A stretch of 7,523 nt of DNA, taken from NCBI GenBank assembly GCA_003140915.1, contig PLLI01000104.1, positions 1 through 7,523 of the forward strand, written 5' to 3'. Made by a program: the position numbers and the translations under genes. Source of the DNA: Candidatus Omnitrophota bacterium (GTDB lineage: Bacteria; Omnitrophota; Gorgyraeia; 2-01-FULL-45-10). Shown in pieces: positions 1 to 5,873 of the stretch. Under the pieces are notes generated by a model. It worked only from the letters and a program-made list of their open reading frames with translations. It was not told where the DNA came from and did not search any database. Positions within the stretch are counted from its first letter, which is position 1; every line of letters begins with the position of its first letter.

Positions 1-282
1 AGGGGTCATTTTGTCATCGATGCGCTTGCCCTGGCGAGGAGGTTCTTCCCGGAGGCGGGCAGGTACAGCCTGGGCGTTCTTGCAAGGCATCTGGGCATCG
101 AGTCTCCCGTTGAGCACAGGGCGCTGGCAGACGCGTGCATGACGTGGAAAGTTTTCGCAAAGGAGCTCGCGATCATCGCGTCGGAAGGCATCGAAGATGT
201 GGAAGAGATAGCGTATGTGAGGGCGCGCATAGAAAGCGTCATACGTGAACAAAGAAGATTAACGAAATCTGAAAGGACATAA
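1..282 (+). CDS. DnaQ-like 3'-5' exonuclease, C-terminal fragment (5' end outside window)
   Basis: Reading frame 1 is open from the first base to TAA at 280-282, giving 93 residues with no start inside the window. The fragment carries the end of a DEDDh-type exonuclease (RNase H-like fold, as in the epsilon subunit of DNA polymerase III). The segment FVIDALALARRFFP (residues 4-17) matches the conserved 'iDTl.LAR...P' stretch. It is followed by YSLGVLARHLGI (22-33) and by the ExoIII motif HRALADA, with His39 and Asp44 as the expected catalytic His and metal-binding Asp. ExoI and ExoII lie upstream of the window. The last 40 or so residues form a charged helical tail beyond the exonuclease fold. 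The stop is 16 nt before the ACT-protein gene, so the two probably share a transcript. It could be a stand-alone proofreading-type exonuclease or the end of a larger DnaQ-domain protein; the fragment cannot separate these. Confidence 0.85.
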   Translation, partial: RGHFVIDALALARRFFPEAGRYSLGVLARHLGIESPVEHRALADACMTWKVFAKELAIIASEGIEDVEEIAYVRARIESVIREQRRLTKSERT

Positions 283-283
283 C

Positions 284-294
284 AAAGGGAGGGA
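284..294 (+). promoter_or_regulatory. Strong ribosome binding site of the ACT-domain gene
   Basis: The purine run AAAGGGAGGGA contains GGAGG at 288-292, 6 nt before the ATG at 299. This is the best Shine-Dalgarno match in the window and fixes the start at 299 rather than at the in-frame ATG at 317. It sits immediately after the exonuclease stop. Confidence 0.8.
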
Positions 295-298
295 CGTT

Positions 299-706
299 AT
301 GATCAAGAATGCTGAAATGGGCAAGGAACTGGTTTTGACGGTTCCGAATAAGATGGGAACGATGGCGAACGTTTCCAAGGTCCTCGCGGATCACGGTATC
401 AATATCGAAGGCGTCGCGGGCTATGCCATGGGCAATGAAGCGAAGATAATGGTAGTGGCGGACGACCTCCTCCGGGCCGCAGAGGCATTAAAGAAAGCGG
501 GTTTTAAAGCGATAGAACAAAAAGAGGTTGTAGTCGTAGAACTTGAAAATAAGCCGGGGGCGCTGAAAAGCATCACGGCAAAGATGTTAGACGCGAAGAT
601 CGACATACGCTATATTTACGGCACGACATGCTCGGGAGGCTGCGCGGCGATGCTAATAGTTTCTACGAACGATAACGAAAAAGCGCTGGTCGTATTCAAG
701 GGGTAA
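299..706 (+). CDS. Tandem ACT-domain protein
   Basis: This 135-residue protein consists of two ACT domains and nothing else. The first (about 9-72) begins ELVLTVPNKMGTMANVSKVL with the typical loop before the helix and continues HGINIEGVAGY. The second (about 75-135) begins VVVVELENKPGALKSIT and continues AKIDIRYIYG. ACT domains usually bind amino acids or other small ligands at domain interfaces, and stand-alone tandem ACT proteins are usually taken as cytoplasmic sensors or regulators. No enzyme or DNA-binding domain is attached, so neither ligand nor target can be named. Cys111 and Cys115 form a CSGGC pair in the second domain, where a beta-strand normally resumes. The start has a strong ribosome site and the gene ends with tandem in-frame stops TAATAA (704-709). 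The dinB start follows 9 nt later, so translation is probably coupled. Confidence 0.85.
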   Translation: MIKNAEMGKELVLTVPNKMGTMANVSKVLADHGINIEGVAGYAMGNEAKIMVVADDLLRAAEALKKAGFKAIEQKEVVVVELENKPGALKSITAKMLDAKIDIRYIYGTTCSGGCAAMLIVSTNDNEKALVVFKG

Positions 707-718
707 TAAACGGTTTTG
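698..718 (+). promoter_or_regulatory. Ribosome site and TTG start of dinB inside the end of the ACT gene
   Basis: AAGGGG (698-703) lies in the last codons of the ACT gene, 12 nt before the TTG at 716. An in-frame TAA at 707-709 leaves only ACG and GTT before this TTG, so TTG is the only usable start that keeps the N-terminal strand and catalytic Asp of Pol IV. The long spacing and weak start codon suggest low translation that may depend on ribosomes finishing the ACT gene; that last point is inference. Confidence 0.65.
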
Positions 719-1888
719 AGCAAAAAGCGTTACATAGCGCACATAGATATGGACGCGTTCTTCTCGTCTATAGAAGAGAGGGACCAGCCGTCCTTGCGGG
801 GCAAACCGGTTGTGGTCGGGGCCGATCCCCGTGCGGGGCGCGGAAGAGGCGTCGTCTCGACATGCTCTTACGAGGCGCGCAAATACGGCATACATTCCGC
901 GATGCCGATCTCGGTGGCGTATAGAAAATGTCCCGAAGCCGTCTTCCTCCCCGTCGACATGGACAAATACGCGCAAGTTTCCGCGCAAATATACAAAATA
1001 CTGTATTCTTTTTCTCCGGATGTCGAACCTGTGAGTATTGACGAGGCGTTCCTGGATATAACCGGAAGTTACCATCTCTTTGGATCGCCTATTGAAACGT
1101 GTAGGACCATCAAAGCGAAGATCAGGAGATTGACGGAACTGACGGCTTCCGTAGGGCTCGCGCCCACGAAGATGGCCGCCAAGATAGCATCCGACATAGA
1201 TAAGCCGGACGGGCTGGTCGAAGTGACGGAAGAGGGCTTGCTCGATTTTTTGAGGCCGTTGGAGGTACGCAGGATATGGGGGCTTGGGAAGAAGAGCGAG
1301 GAGATATTAGGAAAAGCCGGGATCCGGACTATCGGCGACCTTGGTAACCGAACCCCGAAAGAATTGACGGCGATCTTCGGCAAGACGGGACTGGATTTCT
1401 GGAGGATGGCCAACGGCATCGATGAAAGGCCGGTCGAGAGAGCGCTCGAAGCCAGATCGATCAGTAATGAAGTGACTTTCGATGTCGATACTATCGAAGT
1501 CCCGAAGATCGAGAGTGCCCTCATGACCTTATGTGAAAAAGTTTCCGGGCGCTTACGCGCGGCAGGGCTCAAATGCAGGACGATGACCCTGAAGATACGG
1601 CTTGCGGATTTCAGCACGTTCACGAGGTCCGTTACGGTCGGAAATGCTACGAACTTCATAGATATTTTATACAGGACGGTAAAGACGTTATATAAAGATT
1701 TTGATACTAAGGGTAAGCCGGTCCGGCTATTGGGCGTTAGGTGCGCGAATTTTTGCCCTGCAAATTTACAGGACAGCCTTTTCGCGGATTCGGGTGAGGT
1801 AAAAAGCGAGGCCAGGCATAAGGCGCTGGACAGGATAAAGAATAAATTCGGAGAGAGTTCGATTTTTATCGCAGGCAGCAGGTTATAG
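716..1888 (+). CDS. dinB: DNA polymerase IV (Y-family translesion polymerase)
   Basis: The 390-residue product is a full-length DinB/Pol IV, which copies damaged templates with low fidelity. The palm begins YIAHIDMDAFFSSIE, giving catalytic Asp11 and the probable steric-gate Phe16. The second acidic motif SIDEAFLD supplies Asp109 and Glu110. The fingers stretch KPVVVGADP and the SYEARKYGI segment (about 30-60) are typical. SVGLAPTKMAAKIASDIDKPDG (about 145-166) is the usual palm/thumb signature. A helix-hairpin-helix-like thumb follows (RRIWGLGKKSEEILGKAGI, about 185-203), then the little-finger domain (about 245-348). QDSLF at 352-356 fits the beta-clamp-binding motif that ends many Pol IV proteins; about 34 more residues follow it here. 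The start is a forced TTG. The gene lies in a tight operon downstream of a DnaQ-type exonuclease and an ACT protein and upstream of glgP. No LexA-like operator was seen nearby, so SOS control would have to act at a promoter outside the window. Confidence 0.96.
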   Translation: MSKKRYIAHIDMDAFFSSIEERDQPSLRGKPVVVGADPRAGRGRGVVSTCSYEARKYGIHSAMPISVAYRKCPEAVFLPVDMDKYAQVSAQIYKILYSFSPDVEPVSIDEAFLDITGSYHLFGSPIETCRTIKAKIRRLTELTASVGLAPTKMAAKIASDIDKPDGLVEVTEEGLLDFLRPLEVRRIWGLGKKSEEILGKAGIRTIGDLGNRTPKELTAIFGKTGLDFWRMANGIDERPVERALEARSISNEVTFDVDTIEVPKIESALMTLCEKVSGRLRAAGLKCRTMTLKIRLADFSTFTRSVTVGNATNFIDILYRTVKTLYKDFDTKGKPVRLLGVRCANFCPANLQDSLFADSGEVKSEARHKALDRIKNKFGESSIFIAGSRL

Positions 1889-1904
1889 CGAAAGGACCTA
1901 TACC

Positions 1905-4388
1905 ATGAAGTCAAAAGCCGTTATATCCCAACCGGAAACGATAAAGAAATTTTACAAGGACACGACGAAGAACGGGCTCCGTTTGTCGTTCATCGCGAAC
2001 CGCGAGTATAACCTGGCCAAAGATAAGTACACGGCGACGATGCATGATGATTTCGTGGCCACTTCTATAGCCGTCAGGGACCGTATCGTCGAGCGATGGA
2101 CGCACACGCAGCAACGATTTCACAAAGAGAACCAGAAGAGGGTCTATTACTTCTCGATGGAATTTTTGATCGGGAGGCTGCTGGGGACGAACATCATAAA
2201 CCTGGGACTGGAGAAAGAGGCTAAAGAAGCGCTTAAGGAGCTGGGCTTTGATATTAAAGAGATCGAAGAGAACGGTATAGACGCAGGTCTCGGCAATGGC
2301 GGCCTGGGCAGGCTTGCGGCCTGCTTTCTCGACTCTATGGCCACCCTGGGTATACCCGCGCACGGTTACGGGATAAGGTTCGAATACGGGATATTCAACC
2401 AGAAGATCATAAACGGTTATCAGGTCGAGTTTCCCGATGAATGGCTGATGCGCGGCAATCCATGGGAGTTTCAGCGCCTGGAGTACACAGTGAAGGTCAG
2501 ATTTTACGGCCACACCTACATGTCCCAGGATGAACATGGAAGACTTCAGGTCCAATGGGTTGATACGGACGATGTATTGGCCACCCCGTATGACATGCCT
2601 GTGCCCGGTTATAAAAATGACATAGTCAACACGCTTCGCCTTTGGTCGGCCAGATCGAGCGAAGAGTTCGACCTCAGCTATTTTAATGACGGTGATTATG
2701 AGCGGGCCGTCTTGAACAAGATGACGACGGAGAATATCTCCAAGGTCCTATACCCGAACGATAATATAAGCCAGGGGAGGGAGCTTCGCTTAAAACAGGA
2801 ATATTTTTTCACCGCGGCGTCGCTTTCGGACATAATCCGTCGTTTCAAGGCGGAGAATACAGATATACGAAAACTGCCCGACAAGGCGGCCATACAGCTG
2901 AACGATACTCACCCATCGATAGCCATAGCCGAGCTCATGCGTATATTGGTAGATGAGGAGAAGGTAGATTGGGATACTGCCTGGGAGGTGACCGTTAATA
3001 CGTTCGGCTATACTAACCACACGATCATGCCCGAGGCCCTCGAAAGCTGGCCGGTCAGCCTCTTTGAAAAACTCCTGCCTCGCCATCTGCAGATCATCTA
3101 TGAGATAAATCTAAGGTTCCTGAAAGAAGTGGCCAAAGAGTTTCCCGGAGATAACGACCGCTTGAGAAGGATGTCAATAGTGGAAGAGGGCGACGTTAAA
3201 AAATTGCGCATGGCGCATCTCGCCGTTATCGGGTGCCATTCCATAAACGGCGTTTCCGAACTGCATTCGAAGCTTTTAAAGACGGCGCTCTTCAAGGATT
3301 TTTACGAAATATTCCCGGAAAAATTCAATAACAAGACGAACGGCATTACGCAAAGGCGATGGCTTAAAAAGGCAAACGAGGCCCTTTCCGGCCTCATCAC
3401 AGACGCGATAGGTGATGGATGGGTGACCGACCTTTATAAGCTGGAAAAACTGCTCCCCTTAAAAGACGATAAAGAATTCCGCAATAGATGGCGCGATGTA
3501 AAGACGGCGAATAAAAAAGATCTCGCCGGTTATATATATAAAACTACCGGAATTGAGGTCGATCCATCGTCTATGTTCGACGTGCAGGTGAAGCGCATAC
3601 ATGAATACAAGAGGCAGCTTCTATTTGGTTTCTATATACTCTCCCAATATCTGAAGATAAAGAAAGACCCCGGCGCCGATGTAGAGCCGCGTACGTTCAT
3701 CTTAGGCGGAAAGGCCGCTCCGGGCTACGCGATGGCGAAGCTCACGATCAAATTTATTAACAGCATAGCCGATGTCGTCAATAAAGACAAGGCGATCGAC
3801 GGCAGGATAAAGGTGGTCTTCCTTGAAAATTACTGTGTTTCGCTGGCCGAGAAGATCTTTCCCGCGAGCGATCTCTCCGAACAGATATCGACTGCCGGGA
3901 CAGAGGCTTCGGGAACGGGCTGCATGAAGTTCATGGTGAACGGCGCATTGACGATCGGGACGCTCGACGGGGCGAACATAGAGATAGCGGATGCTGTGGG
4001 CAAAGATAACATCTTCATCTTCGGGCTCAGGTCGGACGAGATACAGAAATTGCGCAGCCAGGGGTATGACCCGAATTTTTATATCGATAGATGCCAGCAG
4101 CTGCGGGAGATTGTCAATATTATCCGGAGCGATTTTCTTTCACCCGTCGAATTCGGCCTCTTCGAACCGATAATCCGGAACCTTACAACGAACGATCATT
4201 TCTTCGTTTGCGCGGACTTTGCCGAATATCTGGATACGCAGGAAGCCGTTTCTGAGGCATACAGGAATAATACGGATTGGATAAAGAGATCGATAATCAA
4301 CGTGGCGAAATCAGGAAAATTTTCCAGCGACAGGACGATAGCGGATTACGCCAAGAATATCTGGAATGTCCCATATATGAAGAGATAG
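1905..4388 (+). CDS. glgP: Glycogen / alpha-glucan phosphorylase (GT35)
   Basis: This 827-residue cytoplasmic, PLP-dependent enzyme removes terminal alpha-1,4-linked glucose from glycogen or maltodextrin with phosphate, yielding glucose 1-phosphate. The length is normal for the family. Recognisable blocks in order are YYFSMEFLIGR, the glycine loop GLGNGGLGRLAACFLDS (from about residue 128), LNDTHPSIAIAEL (from 332), TNHTIMPEALESWP with His372 in the place of the active-site loop histidine, NGITQRRWL, VKRIHEYKRQ (562-571) and SGTGCMKF with the PLP Schiff-base lysine at Lys675. The ATG at 1905 is preceded by AAAGGA (1891-1896) at 8-nt spacing and lies 16 nt after the dinB stop, so it is probably the last gene of the operon. 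The residue two before the PLP lysine is Cys673, where rabbit muscle phosphorylase and E. coli MalP have Asn. Preference for glycogen, starch or maltodextrin cannot be told from sequence alone. Confidence 0.97.
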   Translation: MKSKAVISQPETIKKFYKDTTKNGLRLSFIANREYNLAKDKYTATMHDDFVATSIAVRDRIVERWTHTQQRFHKENQKRVYYFSMEFLIGRLLGTNIINLGLEKEAKEALKELGFDIKEIEENGIDAGLGNGGLGRLAACFLDSMATLGIPAHGYGIRFEYGIFNQKIINGYQVEFPDEWLMRGNPWEFQRLEYTVKVRFYGHTYMSQDEHGRLQVQWVDTDDVLATPYDMPVPGYKNDIVNTLRLWSARSSEEFDLSYFNDGDYERAVLNKMTTENISKVLYPNDNISQGRELRLKQEYFFTAASLSDIIRRFKAENTDIRKLPDKAAIQLNDTHPSIAIAELMRILVDEEKVDWDTAWEVTVNTFGYTNHTIMPEALESWPVSLFEKLLPRHLQIIYEINLRFLKEVAKEFPGDNDRLRRMSIVEEGDVKKLRMAHLAVIGCHSINGVSELHSKLLKTALFKDFYEIFPEKFNNKTNGITQRRWLKKANEALSGLITDAIGDGWVTDLYKLEKLLPLKDDKEFRNRWRDVKTANKKDLAGYIYKTTGIEVDPSSMFDVQVKRIHEYKRQLLFGFYILSQYLKIKKDPGADVEPRTFILGGKAAPGYAMAKLTIKFINSIADVVNKDKAIDGRIKVVFLENYCVSLAEKIFPASDLSEQISTAGTEASGTGCMKFMVNGALTIGTLDGANIEIADAVGKDNIFIFGLRSDEIQKLRSQGYDPNFYIDRCQQLREIVNIIRSDFLSPVEFGLFEPIIRNLTTNDHFFVCADFAEYLDTQEAVSEAYRNNTDWIKRSIINVAKSGKFSSDRTIADYAKNIWNVPYMKR

Positions 4389-4393
4389 GCCAC

Positions 4394-5110
4394 TCAAGCG
4401 GCTTTCAACGCGGAGCGGGTCATGTCGCGCAGTTTTGAAAAATCGCCGGGCGAGAAACCGGAAACATCGATCGCGGGGAGTACTTTTATAGTTGCCGGTA
4501 TCTTCGTCTGGAATAGCCAGGTCCCTTTCGGGATGGCGCCGCCCGTTCCCTTGATCAATACGGGCAATATCGAAACCCGCTCTTTTATAGCTAACTTGAA
4601 CGCCCCATTCTGAAAATCCTTCATCTCGCCGGTTTCGCTGCGGGTACCTTCCGGAAAAAATAATACAGACATACCGCTTTTGAGCCATATGGCTGCCTGG
4701 CGATAGACTTTTTTTATACTGCTGAACTCGCCGCGCTCAAGTTTTATATGTTTGGCCAGAGACATGCACCACCCCACGAACGGGACCTTGAAGAGGCTTT
4801 CCTTGGCTACCCATTTAAATTGCATCTTTGTCAGATAAACGATTACGATATCGGCAAGGCTTTGGTGGTTCGCCACTATTATATAAGTCCTCTTTGCATT
4901 GATGTTCTCAAGGCCGCTTACCGAGACTTCCCAGTATGGATTTAGCCAAACTACGGCTTTTGCCCACCAAAAGCATTGGGCGTGAGCAATCTTTCTTGAT
5001 CTGTCAAAAGGGAAGAGGATGATGACAAGAAGCATGGCGAAGTATAAAAGGATAGTGATGGTCGAGATAGTGGTCCATATGGCAAGCGACAGTATGACTT
5101 TTTTCAGCAT
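4394..5110 (-). CDS. plsC: 1-acyl-sn-glycerol-3-phosphate acyltransferase (LPLAT/PlsC family)
   Basis: The 238-residue product acylates lysophosphatidic acid to phosphatidic acid at the inner membrane in phospholipid synthesis. A hydrophobic segment (about residues 5-34) gives a membrane anchor. The acyltransferase motifs follow in order: NHQSLAD (81-87) is the HX4D catalytic motif with His82 and Asp87, VAKESLFKVPFVGW (101-114) is motif II, FFPEGTRS (152-159 region) is the glycerol-phosphate-binding EGTR motif, and VLPAIDV (about 210-216) matches motif IV. The ATG at 5110 is the only reasonable start, because an in-frame stop lies 18 bp further upstream of it with no other ATG, GTG or TTG between, and the next Met (residue 26) would remove the anchor. 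No Shine-Dalgarno precedes it; the promoter abuts the start instead. The gene stands alone and converges on glgP with a 5-nt gap. Related acyltransferases with other acceptors share these motifs, so the exact acceptor is inferred. Confidence 0.9.
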   Translation of the reverse strand: MLKKVILSLAIWTTISTITILLYFAMLLVIILFPFDRSRKIAHAQCFWWAKAVVWLNPYWEVSVSGLENINAKRTYIIVANHQSLADIVIVYLTKMQFKWVAKESLFKVPFVGWCMSLAKHIKLERGEFSSIKKVYRQAAIWLKSGMSVLFFPEGTRSETGEMKDFQNGAFKLAIKERVSILPVLIKGTGGAIPKGTWLFQTKIPATIKVLPAIDVSGFSPGDFSKLRDMTRSALKAA

Positions 5111-5116
5111 GCTACA

Positions 5117-5145
5117 ATCATAAAATATTTAGATGAAGGTGTCAA
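5117..5145 (-). promoter_or_regulatory. Near-consensus sigma70 promoter of plsC, probably leaderless
   Basis: Read on the minus strand there is TTGACA (5145-5140), a 17-bp spacer and TATGAT (5122-5117). That is a perfect -35 and a 5/6 -10 at ideal spacing. Six bases separate the -10 from the ATG, so the usual start point, the seventh base after the -10, is the A of the ATG at 5110. There is no Shine-Dalgarno sequence in the stretch before the ATG. Confidence 0.75.
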
Positions 5146-5173
5146 TATCAAATTTTAGGCCAATCGAAAATAG

Positions 5174-5202
5174 TTTAAAAATATAAAATTTTGCGCTATA
5201 AT
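5174..5202 (+). promoter_or_regulatory. Sigma70-type promoter of the helix-turn-helix gene cluster
   Basis: A perfect -10 TATAAT (5197-5202) is preceded at 17-bp spacing by TTTAAA (5174-5179), a 4/6 match to the -35. Transcription would start at about 5207-5211, giving a leader of 0-4 nt before the ATG at 5211. AAGG at 5205-5208 is too close to the ATG to act as a normal Shine-Dalgarno. Confidence 0.65.
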
Positions 5203-5210
5203 ATAAGGCC

Positions 5211-5855
5211 ATGAAAACGAAATCGCTTGAACGGCTCGAAGAGAAGATGGGTGGCATTGAACAGGATTCTATCCGTTACAGGGTCCTGCAGAGCGCAAAG
5301 AATTTCAAGACGTCATGGATAGATCTGGGCCAGGCCCTCTATTCCGTATGGAAGGACAAGGCATATAAAGAATGGGGTTTCCTGACCTTCGATGCATATG
5401 CACAGAAAGAAATCGGCATCAAGAAGGCCACGGCCATGAAGCTTTTGAAATCCTACTATTTTCTCGAAAAAGAAGAGCCGGTTTACCTGCAAAAAGAGCA
5501 TTCCGGATCCATGTCGCCGGCCGCGGTCCCCAGTTACGAATCCGTCAATCTGCTCCGGCTTGCCAAAAATAAGACTAATATCGACAGGGATGATTACCAG
5601 CGTTTCAGGAAAGATGTCCTTGAGATGGGCAAGGACCCGAGCCAGTTCAAAAGAGACCTCACCACGCTCATCAGGGAACGCGAAGAGCTTGAACCTGCCG
5701 AGGCCCGTCAAAGACGGAAGATGGCGGTGGTGAAACGCCTCGTCTCTTCGTTAAAGACCTTGAATGCCGATATCGAATCACAGAAGCTTTTGCCGGCGAA
5801 TCTCATCAAGGAAATATCGATTTTGATAAATAAGCTCGAAGCGGAAATAGCCTAA
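5211..5855 (+). CDS. Unrecognised protein with a probable helix-turn-helix and charged C-terminal helix
   Basis: I do not recognise a named family for this 214-residue, very charged, soluble protein. Residues 32-85 (FKTSWIDLGQALYSVW, then FLTFDAYAQKEIGIKKATAMKLLKSYYFL) look helical. The stretch at about 60-82 reads like a helix-turn-helix: a helix, the short turn IGI, then a recognition-type helix KKATAMKLL. This resembles the 'WieLG.aL...fe.y....lgis.sta.r' layout of phage and ParB-like DNA-binding modules. A low-complexity linker (96-110) follows. After a further helical stretch, about 160-214 is rich in Lys, Arg, Glu and Leu and could form a coiled coil or dimerisation helix. No signal peptide or membrane segment is visible. 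ATG 5211 is the first start after an in-frame stop at 5199-5201; Met13 (5247) is an alternative with a weak purine-rich upstream region. It is the first gene of its cluster, 18 nt before the nucleotidyltransferase-fold gene. A regulatory DNA-binding role is inference. Confidence 0.75.
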   Translation: MKTKSLERLEEKMGGIEQDSIRYRVLQSAKNFKTSWIDLGQALYSVWKDKAYKEWGFLTFDAYAQKEIGIKKATAMKLLKSYYFLEKEEPVYLQKEHSGSMSPAAVPSYESVNLLRLAKNKTNIDRDDYQRFRKDVLEMGKDPSQFKRDLTTLIREREELEPAEARQRRKMAVVKRLVSSLKTLNADIESQKLLPANLIKEISILINKLEAEIA

Positions 5856-5873
5856 ATAAGAGGGAGCGGCCGT

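Larger units (their letters stand above)
5111..5210. other. AT-rich divergent intergenic region
   Basis: This 100-bp gap is the only substantial non-coding DNA in the window and is clearly richer in A+T than the flanking genes. It contains the leftward plsC promoter and the rightward promoter of the helix-turn-helix gene. Short palindromes AAATATTT (5123-5130, inside the plsC promoter spacer) and AAAATTTT (5185-5192, inside the rightward spacer) are present. They are too AT-simple to be called operators. No terminator-like hairpin was seen. Confidence 0.7.

Noticed and set aside
653..1075. 140-codon minus-strand frame across the ACT-dinB junction
   Set aside because: It overlaps two well-supported genes on the other strand and its composition is that of a reverse-complement shadow (Arg/His/Val-rich).
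1069..1914. 281-codon open frame on the minus strand opposite dinB
   Set aside because: It lies wholly antisense to a gene with all Pol IV motifs, encodes a low-information Ser/Leu-rich product and has no recognisable domain. It is a shadow of the real gene.
1911..2555. 214-codon minus-strand frame opposite the start of glgP
   Set aside because: It is antisense to highly conserved phosphorylase sequence and has no motif of its own.
4386..4415. Bidirectional terminator at the glgP/plsC convergence
   Set aside because: AAGC-G-GCTT is symmetric but leaves a one-base loop, and there is no T run on either side.
5123..5192. AT-rich palindromes in the divergent region as operators
   Set aside because: AAATATTT and AAAATTTT are expected by chance in such AT-rich DNA and do not form a longer shared inverted repeat.
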